Virus record (IMG/VR): IMGVR_UViG_3300006919_012026
Location: 1-41,760 of that record
Reading direction: 5' to 3' (one strand)
Length of the DNA stretch: 41,760 nucleotides
Source of the DNA: a virus
Positions 16,346 through 24,800 of this stretch are shown here, one piece after another. The notes under the pieces were generated by a model. That model saw only the letters and a list, made by a program, of their open reading frames with translations, had not been told where the DNA came from and searched no databases. The first letter of the stretch is position 1, and every line of letters begins with the position of its first letter. Position numbers and translations under genes: made by a program.

Positions 16346-17148
16346 AGAATATAATATTTATACCATACATAAAAAGAGAAGAAAACTTAACTGGTAAATC
16401 CAGCATAGGACATTCAAACAGACATCAAGGTTATGAGTATGGAATAAACTCGTGGAAGGCTTGGGCTGAGAAGAATGGACACGAAGTTTACATTATGTCA
16501 GACTTACTATGTCCAGAATCTCAGATGTTAATTACTTGGCAAAGATGGCAGGTTCTGAATATATTAGAACACAATGAAATAGAATATGACCAAGTATTAG
16601 TTGTTGATGCTGACTCAATAGTTCATCCAGATTGTCCTAACTTTTTTGAAATGACTGATAGAAAGTTTACAAGTCCACTTACAGATGGTGACTTTGAATG
16701 GATGAATAGAGCAATAAATGGTTACTCTAAGATGTTTTTTGATAAAGATTATTGTATACCATCTTATGAGTTTTTTCAAACTGGCTTTGTGATTATTAAT
16801 AAAGACCACAAAGAGTTTTTTGATAAAGTGTTTGAATTTTACGAAACGAACAGACAGAAGATTATTGAATCCTATGACATACTTCTTACTGGTAGCGATA
16901 TAACATTAATGAATTGTTTGAGAAAAGAGTTTGGGGTGGAGTTAAATACTTTACCAAGACAGTTTGGTATGATGGATATGGTTAGAAAGAATTTGTTCTA
17001 CTATCATCCACAATGTTGGTGGAAAGATGAGTTGGACTTTCTTTACAACTCAGGTTGGGTTTATCAGTTCAACGCTATACCAAAAAATGATATGGGTAGA
17101 GACAGAACTTATTGGATGAAACGAGTCTATGAGGAGTTGTACAAATGA
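16342..17148 (+). CDS. GT-A-fold glycosyltransferase-like protein
   Basis: A 268-aa protein with YDQVLVVDADSIVHPDCP, giving DAD at 89-91 as the probable metal and nucleotide-sugar site. FFQTGFVIINKDHKEFF is the substrate strand with the typical N- or Q-TG-V turn, and GSDITLMNC a later acidic helix, as in GT8- or GT77-like enzymes. The N-terminal KREENLTGKSSIGHSNRHQG is unusual for GT8. It uses an ATG start with AGGAAAG just upstream and overlaps the HldD-like gene by four bases. Specific family uncertain. Confidence 0.7.
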   Translation: MKNIIFIPYIKREENLTGKSSIGHSNRHQGYEYGINSWKAWAEKNGHEVYIMSDLLCPESQMLITWQRWQVLNILEHNEIEYDQVLVVDADSIVHPDCPNFFEMTDRKFTSPLTDGDFEWMNRAINGYSKMFFDKDYCIPSYEFFQTGFVIINKDHKEFFDKVFEFYETNRQKIIESYDILLTGSDITLMNCLRKEFGVELNTLPRQFGMMDMVRKNLFYYHPQCWWKDELDFLYNSGWVYQFNAIPKNDMGRDRTYWMKRVYEELYK

Positions 17149-17954
17149 GATTATTAGTAACTGGTACAGAGGGTTTTATTGGAAAGAATGTTTATCAAAA
17201 ACTTATGAAAATTGATGATGTCACTAAAGTAACTTGTTTAGAAAAAGATTATATGAATCATATTGGTTGGGAGTCTACACTAGCTAAGTGTGTTGAGGAT
17301 TGTGATGCTATACTTCACATAGGTGCTATATCAGATACTATGCTGAAAGACCCAAATGAAATGTTAAAGTACAATTATCTATTTAGTAAAGAACTATTTG
17401 ACTTAGCACAAATATATGATAAGAAAGTTGTATACTCATCATCAGCAGCTAACACAGGTGAGAGTGGAACACCATCTAATATCTATGGTTGGTCTAAATA
17501 TTTAGCTGAAGAGTATGGTTGTTGTAGAGTTGAAGATTTTTATGCTCTAAGATATTTCAATGTTTACGGGCCTGGTGAAGAACACAAAGGTAAGATGGCT
17601 TCTGTAGCTTACCAAGCTCATCTAAAGGGTGATTTTAAATTGTTCGATGGTAAACCCAAAAGGGATTTTATTTACATAGATGATGTTGTTGACGCCACTT
17701 TGTATCCATTATTTAATGATGTAGAATCAGGTGTTTATGAGGTTGGTAGTGGAAAAGCTCGTTCCTTTGAGGATGTTTTAGAGCTGATGAATATATCATT
17801 TGATTACTGGCACAAAAATAATACACCAAAGGGTTATCAGTTTTACACAAAAGCAAATTCAAAATGTTTTATGGAAGGTTGGAAACCAAAGTATGATTTG
17901 GAAAAGGGGATAAAAAAATACAAAGAATATCTTCTTTTTGATGCTAATACTTAG
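17145..17954 (+). CDS. NAD-dependent epimerase, HldD (ADP-heptose 6-epimerase)-like
   Basis: Extended SDR of 269 aa. The NAD loop is TGTEGFIG (6-13), Ser98-Ser99-Ser100 precede the catalytic Tyr114 and Lys118 (YGWSK). The block RYFNVYGPGEEHKGKMASVA (136-155) followed by RDFIYIDDVV is a close match to HldD, which inverts C6 of ADP-D,D-heptose. The C-terminal FYTKANSKCFMEGWKPKYDLEKGIKKY also fits. At 269 aa it is shorter than typical HldD (about 310). It may pair with the HldE-kinase-like protein at 5139 and the GT9 at 22957. A UDP- or GDP-sugar substrate remains possible. Confidence 0.8.
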   Translation: MRLLVTGTEGFIGKNVYQKLMKIDDVTKVTCLEKDYMNHIGWESTLAKCVEDCDAILHIGAISDTMLKDPNEMLKYNYLFSKELFDLAQIYDKKVVYSSSAANTGESGTPSNIYGWSKYLAEEYGCCRVEDFYALRYFNVYGPGEEHKGKMASVAYQAHLKGDFKLFDGKPKRDFIYIDDVVDATLYPLFNDVESGVYEVGSGKARSFEDVLELMNISFDYWHKNNTPKGYQFYTKANSKCFMEGWKPKYDLEKGIKKYKEYLLFDANT

Positions 17955-17966
17955 AAAGGAAATATA

Positions 17967-19118
17967 GTGAAGATATATTGTATTTTATTTGATACTTTGC
18001 CAAGACATCCTGAAATGGAAGAATTGTTTAAATCAAAAGGTTTACATTTTGGAGATTATCTAACTCAGCCTGATACAGTCAATACATTAATCTCAATGTT
18101 TTCGGGAAATAGACCATCTGAAATGAGAGATAATGGAATAGGACACTCACATACATATGCTAATTTGTCTGAAGAAGATAAAGTTGTGTGGGATAAAAAA
18201 ATATTATTTAAAGATTTGCCAGAAGATTGGAATATACACATTCATTCAATGCCCGAAACGAGAGGTGACAATAACTCAATTCCTGGTTGTTGGCCTATGT
18301 ATAAATCGGCAAAAACATCACCAGGTTTGTACGACTGTAAATTAGTGCCAGATGATATATGTGGTAGATTTAGAGATTTCAAATTTTACGACTATGTACA
18401 ATCATCAGACGAAAAGAACTTTATAAAAGAAATGCAGAAGTTACCATCAGATGAAAATCATATGGTTATTTTAAAATATAATCATTATCACGATGTTGAA
18501 AGAGGGAAACAAAAAGATGTACTTGGTTTGTTTAAAGGCATAGTTGAGACAATAGATTTTGAAGAAGAAAATTCTTTGTTTTGGATATTTGCTGACCACG
18601 GTGAACCAGAAAACATAACTATAACTCATAATCCACCTGATTCATTTTTGTCGTGGATAAGCGTTACTGATAATATAACCAATAAAAAAGTTACTAAAAG
18701 TAAAATAGCATCCATAGACTTTAAAAATAATGTATTAAACAGAGTTCTAAATAAAAACTTACCAAATGATATTTTAGATGAAGTAGATATGGGTAGGATA
18801 TATGTTACAGAAGACAGTCGTTCTGCAGTTAGTGAATATAATTGTACTAGCGTATCTGCTATTAAAGCGTTAGATGAGGATAGGTACATACAATATTGTA
18901 TGCACAATGGAGGAGCTCCACATGGAATCTATGATAACTACAAAGAAGCTGCTAGAATATATAAAAGAGAGTATGGTAGTGATGGTGATTTAGGTGTCGT
19001 AAATAGAAAATGGGAAGACATCGATTTAAATCACAACACGATCGTAGAATTAAAAGATTACTTATCAAACGGAATTTGGAAATGGTATTTTAGATATGTT
19101 CAAGGCCATTCGTACTAA
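17967..19118 (+). CDS. Alkaline-phosphatase-superfamily (sulfatase/EptA-like) protein, possible phosphono-transferase
   Basis: A 383-aa soluble protein without membrane segments. It shows the metal and nucleophile layout of the superfamily: an N-terminal strand ending Asp9 (ILFDT), a nucleophile region PDTVNTLISMFSGNRP with Thr37 placed like the Thr of phosphoethanolamine transferases (T-x8-MFS), a mid-protein MVILKYNHYHD, and FADHGE with Asp210-His211, then His221. A sulfatase, phosphohydrolase or phosphotransferase is expected. It begins just after the HldD-like gene (GTG start, AAAGGA 8 bases upstream) and overlaps the PEP mutase gene by 23 bases. That coupling suggests it handles the phosphonate, for instance attaching or removing it; this is inference. 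Confidence 0.6.
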   Translation: MKIYCILFDTLPRHPEMEELFKSKGLHFGDYLTQPDTVNTLISMFSGNRPSEMRDNGIGHSHTYANLSEEDKVVWDKKILFKDLPEDWNIHIHSMPETRGDNNSIPGCWPMYKSAKTSPGLYDCKLVPDDICGRFRDFKFYDYVQSSDEKNFIKEMQKLPSDENHMVILKYNHYHDVERGKQKDVLGLFKGIVETIDFEEENSLFWIFADHGEPENITITHNPPDSFLSWISVTDNITNKKVTKSKIASIDFKNNVLNRVLNKNLPNDILDEVDMGRIYVTEDSRSAVSEYNCTSVSAIKALDEDRYIQYCMHNGGAPHGIYDNYKEAARIYKREYGSDGDLGVVNRKWEDIDLNHNTIVELKDYLSNGIWKWYFRYVQGHSY

Positions 19119-20397
19119 ATTAGTATATGTTGGGATGTGTGCTGATTTAATTCATCACGGACATCTTAATGTAATAAAAGAAGCACAAAAATATGGTAAG
19201 GTTGTAGTTGGTTTACTTACCGATTCGGCTATAGCCAGTTACAAAAGATTACCTGCGCTTGGTTATGATGAGAGAAAAATAGTTGTGGAGAATATAGTTG
19301 GTGTTCACAAAGTAATACCACAAAGCACATTAGACTACATACCTAATATAGAAAAGTTAAAACCAGACTATGTAGTTCACGGAGATGATTGGAAAGAAGG
19401 GGTTCAAAAGCAAGTTAGGCAGGGAGTAATTGATAAGTTAAAAGAATGGAATGGTAAGGTTATAGATGTTCCATACACAAAAGGAGTTTCGTCTACTAAG
19501 TTACATAATCATCTAAAAGAAATCGGAACTACTCCCGATGTGAGAAGAAGGATGCTGAAAAGGTTGTTAGAATCAAAACCAATAGTTAGAGTTTTAGAAG
19601 CCCATAATGGTTTGACTGGTTTGATTGTAGAGAAAACAAAAGTTGGTAATGATGAATTTGATGCTATGTGGTTAAGCAGTCTTACTCACTCAGCTTCAAA
19701 GGGAAAGCCGGATAATCAATATGTAGACATAACCACAGTTAGTCAGACTTTAAGTGAGATATTTGATGTGACAACAAAACCAATGATTGTAGATTTAGAT
19801 AATGGTGGGATGGTTGAACACTTCAAATTTACAGTGAGGACATTAGAAAGAACTGGTGTATCTGCTGTGATAATTGAAGATAAGATTGGTAATAAGAGAA
19901 ACTCTCTTTTCAAAGATACTTCTAATCAGACGCAAGATAATCCAAATGATTTTGCAGAAAAAATATCAGAGGGTAAAAAGTCTTTGGTAACAAAAGAGTT
20001 TATGATTATAGCTAGAATAGAAAGTTTAATATTAGGAAAAGGTATTGATGATGCCATATACAGAGCTAGTATGTACATCAATAATGGAGCTGATGGTATT
20101 ATGATTCATAGTAAAAGTAAAGATGAGGGAGAGATAATGTCTTTCTCAAAAAGATACAAAAAATTTAAGAAAAAAGTTCCTTTGGTAGTTGTACCATCTA
20201 CTTATAATAAAGTAACAGAAAAAGAATTAATTAAAGCTGGAGTAGATTTGGTTATTTATGCTAATCACTTACTTAGAAGTTCATATCCAGCTATGGTTAA
20301 TACCGCTGAATCAATATTAAAAAACAAAAGAAGTTATGAGGCAAGTGAAGAGTGTTTACCAATAAAGAATGTTTTAGAGTTGATACCAAATGATTAG
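19096..20397 (+). CDS. pepM: Bifunctional nucleotidyltransferase / phosphoenolpyruvate mutase
   Basis: A 433-aa fusion. Residues ~8-140 are a cytidylyltransferase-type domain: YVGMCADLIHHGH with the HxGH motif at 20-23, VVHGDDWK (94-100) and the SST-x-L motif at 132-136. Residues ~150-433 are a PEP mutase: VLEAHNGLTGLIVE, WLSSLTHSASKGKPD, DLDNGG (233-238, usually DGDTGG), the diagnostic EDKIGNKRNS (EDK-x5-NS, 261-270) and IYANHLLRSSYPAM. PEP mutase makes phosphonopyruvate, the first step of nearly all C-P bond biosynthesis. The same two-domain layout is found in Fom1 of fosfomycin biosynthesis, where the N-terminal domain forms CMP-hydroxyethylphosphonate. All key motifs are intact. Decarboxylase genes follow with an 8-base overlap. 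Confidence 0.93.
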   Translation: MFKAIRTKLVYVGMCADLIHHGHLNVIKEAQKYGKVVVGLLTDSAIASYKRLPALGYDERKIVVENIVGVHKVIPQSTLDYIPNIEKLKPDYVVHGDDWKEGVQKQVRQGVIDKLKEWNGKVIDVPYTKGVSSTKLHNHLKEIGTTPDVRRRMLKRLLESKPIVRVLEAHNGLTGLIVEKTKVGNDEFDAMWLSSLTHSASKGKPDNQYVDITTVSQTLSEIFDVTTKPMIVDLDNGGMVEHFKFTVRTLERTGVSAVIIEDKIGNKRNSLFKDTSNQTQDNPNDFAEKISEGKKSLVTKEFMIIARIESLILGKGIDDAIYRASMYINNGADGIMIHSKSKDEGEIMSFSKRYKKFKKKVPLVVVPSTYNKVTEKELIKAGVDLVIYANHLLRSSYPAMVNTAESILKNKRSYEASEECLPIKNVLELIPND

Positions 20398-20755
20398 TTT
20401 AAGTGATGTTTCAGAATCTTATGATTTCTTTACTGGTGTGCCAGATAGTAGATTGAAACCATTCATAAAAGAAATAGAAGATTCACCTTTCAAACACATA
20501 CCAGCTTTGAATGAAGGACAGGCTATTGGTATTGCAGTTGGTGCAGAGTTAGCTGGTATGAAGAGTTGTGTTTACTTACAAAATTCAGGACTTGGTAATT
20601 GTATAAATGCTTTAACAAGTCTTTGTATACCACATAATATACACCCACTTTTGGTGATAGGACATAGAGAAGGATTGCCACAACATAAGGTTATGGGTGA
20701 AGTGGATGAGAAGATGTTAAAATTAATTGGATATATGGATTATATAATAGTATGA
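20390..20755 (+). CDS. ppd: Phosphonopyruvate decarboxylase, alpha (PYR-domain) subunit
   Basis: A 121-aa protein equal to the N-terminal half of Ppd/AepY. FFTGVPDS (13-20) and NEGQAIGIAVG (41-51) with Glu42, the residue expected to activate thiamine diphosphate, are followed by YLQNSGLGN (62-70) and the LLVIGHREG loop. The shortened QHKVMGEVD replaces the fuller DEPQH loop. The other half is encoded by the next gene with a four-base overlap (ATGA), the split seen in sulfopyruvate decarboxylase ComD/ComE. Decarboxylation to phosphonoacetaldehyde makes the PEP mutase reaction irreversible, so its position right after pepM is expected. Confidence 0.9.
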   Translation: MISLSDVSESYDFFTGVPDSRLKPFIKEIEDSPFKHIPALNEGQAIGIAVGAELAGMKSCVYLQNSGLGNCINALTSLCIPHNIHPLLVIGHREGLPQHKVMGEVDEKMLKLIGYMDYIIV

Positions 20756-21210
20756 ATAGTAGAGATTCTGTATTAAGAACCATTTATAGTTACCACGACA
20801 ATGGAACAATATTTATCACTAGCACAGGTTATATTTCTAGAGCTATGTATAATTTGTATCCAGATAATAAAAATATATTCTATATGCAGGGAAGTATGGG
20901 TTTAGCTCCGTGTATTGGATTGGGTATGGCTGCTAATACAGACAAAAAGGTAGTTGTAATAAGTGGTGATGCAGCTTTACTAATGCACTTAGGTATAACA
21001 CACACTATAGCTGAACATAAATTAGATAACCTTTTTGTTTATGTTTTGGATAATGGTTGTCACGAATCAGTTGGTGGGTTTAAGTGTGCTGAATTAGATG
21101 AAAGTTATAAAGGTGTAAATAAAATATTCAAAATCAATAAGGATGGTAAAACAGAAAGAGTTGGTTTAGATTGTTTTCAAAATACGAAACAAATAAAGGA
21201 GTTATTTTGA
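20752..21210 (+). CDS. ppd: Phosphonopyruvate decarboxylase, beta (PP-domain) subunit
   Basis: A 152-aa protein equal to the C-terminal half of Ppd. FYMQGSMGLAPCIGLGMA is followed by the thiamine-diphosphate and metal motif SGDAALLMHLG (71-81, Asp73) with Asn101 at the end of the VYVLDN strand, then the Ppd-specific HESVGGF. With the preceding PYR subunit it should form an alpha2beta2 enzyme. A second, independent proof of the split is that neither gene alone has both cofactor half-sites. The stop overlaps the TTG start of the dehydrogenase gene. Confidence 0.9.
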   Translation: MNSRDSVLRTIYSYHDNGTIFITSTGYISRAMYNLYPDNKNIFYMQGSMGLAPCIGLGMAANTDKKVVVISGDAALLMHLGITHTIAEHKLDNLFVYVLDNGCHESVGGFKCAELDESYKGVNKIFKINKDGKTERVGLDCFQNTKQIKELF

Positions 21211-21983
21211 GAGGATATAGTGGCACACTTTTAGTATGTTCCGAATCCACTAAAGATTTTATGAATGGATTTGATAAAGTCAGAGTTGTAAAAGGAGCGC
21301 CCGATGTTAGTATTTTAGATGAAGTCGGTGCTTACGAAAAAGTTACAGCTATAGGTGGTGGTGCTGTAATAGATACTGCCAAAATATTATCTAAGAATCC
21401 TATAGTAGCTTATCCAACTACAGCATCAGGTGCTACAGAAACTTCTTGGTCTGTGTATTGGGATGGGGATAATAAGATGAGTCTAAAAAGACTTAAACCG
21501 AGAGAGGTTATAATAAACTCAGACTTTTTAAATTTACCAAAAAAAGTTATAAGGAGCACAACTTGTGATGTTGTAAGTCACTTTTTAGACAGTATGTTTT
21601 CAAAGAAGTCAACAGAAGTTAGTGAAGATTATTGTGATAGAGGGTTGAGTCTTCTTAGAAGAAAAGGTAGTATCGTAGATTTAATAAGAGCTGGTAGATT
21701 GGGTGGTAAAGCTATAGAGATAACTGGAACTAACTTACTACACTCACTATCTTATCCACTAACAGGTATTTATGGAACACCACATGGAGAGGCTTTAGGA
21801 TATTTTTTACCAAAAGTATCAAAATTTATGGGAGTGGATGTCAGCGACATAACAGAGGAAGTGAACTTATCAACTTGTAGAGTAGATATGGAACTAATCA
21901 TAGATGAGGCTCTAAAATATAATAAGATTCACGAATGTAATATATTTATTAATAAATCAATTTTAATGGAGGTTTTAATATGA
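21207..21983 (+). CDS. Iron-type alcohol dehydrogenase, probable phosphonoacetaldehyde reductase
   Basis: Group III (iron-dependent) alcohol dehydrogenase of 258 aa. GGGAVIDTAKILS (50-62) is the NAD(P) loop; PTTASGATETSW precedes the metal ligands Asp121 and His125 (DVVSH), His179 (LLHS) and His193 (GTPHGEAL), spaced 14 apart as in FucO. All four ligands are present although the protein is about 100 residues shorter than usual. PhpC and FomC of this family reduce phosphonoacetaldehyde to 2-hydroxyethylphosphonate, and its position after Ppd fits that. The TTG at 21207 is chosen because AAAGGAG ends 5 bases before; an upstream in-frame TTG at 21171 lacks a site. Confidence 0.82.
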   Translation: MRGYSGTLLVCSESTKDFMNGFDKVRVVKGAPDVSILDEVGAYEKVTAIGGGAVIDTAKILSKNPIVAYPTTASGATETSWSVYWDGDNKMSLKRLKPREVIINSDFLNLPKKVIRSTTCDVVSHFLDSMFSKKSTEVSEDYCDRGLSLLRRKGSIVDLIRAGRLGGKAIEITGTNLLHSLSYPLTGIYGTPHGEALGYFLPKVSKFMGVDVSDITEEVNLSTCRVDMELIIDEALKYNKIHECNIFINKSILMEVLI

Positions 21984-22954
21984 AGTATTTAATTACAGGT
22001 ATAACTGGTTTCGCTGGTCCTCATTTAGCAAAGTTATTGTTAGATGAAGGTCACGAAGTGCATGGTGTAGTTAGAACTGCTAATGGTAGAGAAATGGATT
22101 TGGTTGATGTAATGACTGTAAAAGAAATTGAATCTATCAGATTTCATTATGTAGATCTTAAAGATTATATGGGATTACAAAAAGTTCTTTTAGAAAACTT
22201 TGATGGAGTATTTCATCTAGCTGCTCAAAGTCACCCACCCACAAGTTTCTTAGAACCTGTTATGACTTGGAATGACAATGTTTCAGCAACTATGAATTTG
22301 ATTACATTATTAGAGGGTAAAGAAACAAAATTAATGTTTTGTAGTACCTCTGAGGTCTATGGTGATACAGGTAAAGATGTTGGATTGTTAGGCGTTGATA
22401 GTAAACTTTTACCGAGCAATCCTTATGGAGCATCTAAAGCGGCAATAGATTTGTACTTACAAGAAAGGTTTAATAATCAAAAAGTTAGAGGATTTATTAC
22501 TAGAGCATTTAGTCACACAGGTCCAAGAAGAGGTAAGATATTTAGTATTAGTTCTGATGCTTATCAAATAGCTAAAATGGAGTTAGGCTTACAAGAAAAA
22601 GTGCTTAAAATAGGAAACCTACAAACAGAGAGAGTGGTAATTGATGTTAGAGATTGTGTTAATGCATATTATAAACTAATGCAAACAGATAATAGTAATG
22701 GTAATGTCTACAATGTTTGTGGTGAAGAAGTACATAAAATGCAGTATTATACAGATTGTCTAATAGAAGCTTCCTCTTTAAATTATGATGATGTCGAACA
22801 GAGAATCCATAAACCATTTTATAGAGACATAGATATTCAAGTTCAAATAGGTGATGTTAGTGATTTGAAAAGGGATACTGATTGGCAACCTGAAATTCCA
22901 TTATCTCAAACTATGTCTGATTTGTTACATTATTGGATTAGTAAGCTAAAGTAA
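21980..22954 (+). CDS. SDR, GDP-mannose 4,6-dehydratase/RMD-like
   Basis: Extended SDR of 324 aa. NAD loop TGITGFAG (6-13), AAQSHPPTSF (81-90), CSTSEVYG (121-128), catalytic Tyr149 and Lys153 (YGASK) and the AFSHTGPRRG block that marks the Gmd and Rmd group. The missing long C-terminal Gmd extensions and SxTSE-type centre allow either a GDP-mannose 4,6-dehydratase or a GDP-4-keto-6-deoxymannose reductase, giving a GDP-6-deoxyhexose (rhamnose or fucose type). It follows the phosphonate genes with a four-base overlap and GGAGG upstream, so sugar and phosphonate synthesis are coupled in one transcript. Confidence 0.75.
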   Translation: MKYLITGITGFAGPHLAKLLLDEGHEVHGVVRTANGREMDLVDVMTVKEIESIRFHYVDLKDYMGLQKVLLENFDGVFHLAAQSHPPTSFLEPVMTWNDNVSATMNLITLLEGKETKLMFCSTSEVYGDTGKDVGLLGVDSKLLPSNPYGASKAAIDLYLQERFNNQKVRGFITRAFSHTGPRRGKIFSISSDAYQIAKMELGLQEKVLKIGNLQTERVVIDVRDCVNAYYKLMQTDNSNGNVYNVCGEEVHKMQYYTDCLIEASSLNYDDVEQRIHKPFYRDIDIQVQIGDVSDLKRDTDWQPEIPLSQTMSDLLHYWISKLK

Positions 22955-22956
22955 AT

Positions 22957-24066
22957 ATGAGTCATTGTCAACATTTCAAAGGTGATAGGCCTTGTAAATA
23001 CTATTGGATAGATAGGTCGTGGGATTGTAGTAATTGTCAACATTACACAACATATGACAAAAGGATATTATTGATAAAATTAGATGAATTAGGTGATGTG
23101 GTAAGAAGTACAGCTTTAGTTGAGGGTTTGAAAAAAAAATATAAAAAATCACAGATAACTTGGTTGGTTGCTAAAAATGGTAAATACTTTCTGAATAACA
23201 ATCCGTACATAGATAGGATTTTACAATATGATAATGAAAGTGTTAGACAATTACAATGTGAAAAATTTGACTTAATAATAAATTTAGATAAAGATTCTAA
23301 AGCTACTTCTTTAACTATGATGATTGATTCTGATATTAAAAGAGGTTATGGTTTGAGTAAAGATGGTTATGTTGTGCCACTTAACGATGGTGCTAATAAC
23401 TCTTACTACTCTAGCTTAGATAATTGGGGGAGAAAAATTGAAGAAACAAAAAGTTATCAAGAGTTGATATTCGACATATCAGAAATAAGTTACGATGGAG
23501 AAAAGCCAAAGATATTTTTAGATGATGGTGGTTTGTTTAAAAGTAAGTTTTACGAAAAGTATAATATAAAAGAGGATGATAATTTAATTATGTTCAATAC
23601 TGGTGCGAGTTCAAAATACGAACACAGAATTTGGACAAAAGAAGGTTATCGTAAATTAGCTAAAAAGTTATTGTTAGATAATAAAAATAAAGTTATACTA
23701 ACAGGTTCAGATTTAGAATTAGAGAGAAACGATTATATAGGTAAAGATTTAAATGTTATTAATACCACATCTAATTATAACATTGAAGAGTTTGTATATC
23801 TTCTTCAATTATCTGATGTAATAGTTACAGGTGAGACTTCTGCTATGCACATAGGTATTTCTTTGGGTAAAAAAATCATTGGATTTTGGGGTTCTTTGCC
23901 ACCCAATCTTGTAAATCTTTATGGATTAGGTAAAAAACATTACTTAAAAGATTTAGATTGTATTGGATGTTATGGTCAGTTTGAATGTCCTTACGATGCA
24001 AAGTGTATGAAAGATATAAAAGTAGATGAGGTTTATAAAAGTGTAGGAGATGTCTTATGGAATTAG
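22957..24066 (+). CDS. GT9 family, ADP-heptose heptosyltransferase-like
   Basis: A 369-aa protein. After a Cys-rich N terminus (CQHFKGDRPCKYYW, then CSNCQHY) comes ILLIKLDELGDVVRSTALVEG, the hallmark GT9 opening with the catalytic Asp. The C-terminal half has MFNTGASSKYEHRIWTKEGY, VILTGS and VIVTGETSAMHIGISLGKKI, the ADP-heptose donor site (TG-x-TSAMHI). A second cysteine group, CIGCYGQFECPYDAKC, lies near the end; together with the N-terminal cysteines it may bind zinc, which is unusual for GT9. Consistent with the HldE- and HldD-like genes. Heptose as donor sugar is likely but unproven. Confidence 0.85.
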   Translation: MSHCQHFKGDRPCKYYWIDRSWDCSNCQHYTTYDKRILLIKLDELGDVVRSTALVEGLKKKYKKSQITWLVAKNGKYFLNNNPYIDRILQYDNESVRQLQCEKFDLIINLDKDSKATSLTMMIDSDIKRGYGLSKDGYVVPLNDGANNSYYSSLDNWGRKIEETKSYQELIFDISEISYDGEKPKIFLDDGGLFKSKFYEKYNIKEDDNLIMFNTGASSKYEHRIWTKEGYRKLAKKLLLDNKNKVILTGSDLELERNDYIGKDLNVINTTSNYNIEEFVYLLQLSDVIVTGETSAMHIGISLGKKIIGFWGSLPPNLVNLYGLGKKHYLKDLDCIGCYGQFECPYDAKCMKDIKVDEVYKSVGDVLWN

Positions 24067-24800
24067 AAATAATTTTTTCACAATTCAATGTAAATACGAG
24101 GGGTTGGAAAAATTTTGGGATGACACATAGATTAGATCCTACATACTCAAGTGTGAAACAATACTTTCCTAATGCTAAACTAACTTTATTTACAGATGAT
24201 GAGAGAATGGCTGATGGTTATGATGATGTTGAGGTAAAGGTTGTTGACGAAAAAGACTTTATTCAATCCAAACAGCATCATAAATGGGGTTGGAACAACG
24301 CAGACTACTATCAAATATATGGTTTGTTAAACTCTTCTGCAGAGGTTGCTATATCAGTTGATTCTGATATAATGTTCGTAAATGATGAAGTTAAAACATT
24401 AGTTCCTATAATAAAAAAGTTTGGTGTTTGTTGTCCTGTTAATGCTAGAGGTTTAGTAAAAGTAGATGGAATACACACTCGTGGAAATGATGGAGACTAT
24501 CATATTGGAGAAGATGAAAGCCGTGGAAATATAACCACTTATGATTTGTGGTGGAATGGATTTCATACAAAGAATGATAGAGGTAGAAAATTATTAGAAG
24601 AATTTGCTAGATTGATGAAAGAAAATCCAAAGAGAAGCCCATTACAATACAGTAGAGCTGCTTGGAATACTGGCGTACACCCATATGTTTTACCAAAACA
24701 ATGGGGCGTTGGTTGTTACGATGTAGGTTGTGGTGAAGAAATAATATTACATCTCGGACATATTGAAGTGCAAGATTATTATTTAGAGAGTAGAATATAA
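24057..24800 (+). CDS. GT-A-fold glycosyltransferase-like protein
   Basis: A 247-aa protein with FTDDERMADGY, then VAISVDSDIMFVND carrying the probable DxD (Asp102, Asp104) and, later, AAWNTGVHPYVLPKQWGVGC, the substrate-side N-TGV turn. Strongly hydrophilic, no membrane segment. It overlaps the GT9 gene by 10 bases and the DUF5672 gene by one base. Resembles GT8- or DUF-type phage GT-A proteins; no family assigned with confidence. It may be the transferase for one of the sugars made in this locus. Confidence 0.6.
   Translation: MELEIIFSQFNVNTRGWKNFGMTHRLDPTYSSVKQYFPNAKLTLFTDDERMADGYDDVEVKVVDEKDFIQSKQHHKWGWNNADYYQIYGLLNSSAEVAISVDSDIMFVNDEVKTLVPIIKKFGVCCPVNARGLVKVDGIHTRGNDGDYHIGEDESRGNITTYDLWWNGFHTKNDRGRKLLEEFARLMKENPKRSPLQYSRAAWNTGVHPYVLPKQWGVGCYDVGCGEEIILHLGHIEVQDYYLESRI

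Noticed and set aside
18157-18345. 62-codon + strand frame inside the alkaline-phosphatase-superfamily gene
   Set aside because: Fully inside a gene with catalytic motifs, with no ribosome-binding site; chance frame.
19096-19520. N-terminal nucleotidyltransferase of PepM as the missing HldE adenylyltransferase
   Set aside because: The domain continues directly into PEP mutase in the standard fused arrangement, and its motifs (GMCADLIHHGH, YTKG-SST) match PepM fusions; heptose use is less likely though not excluded.
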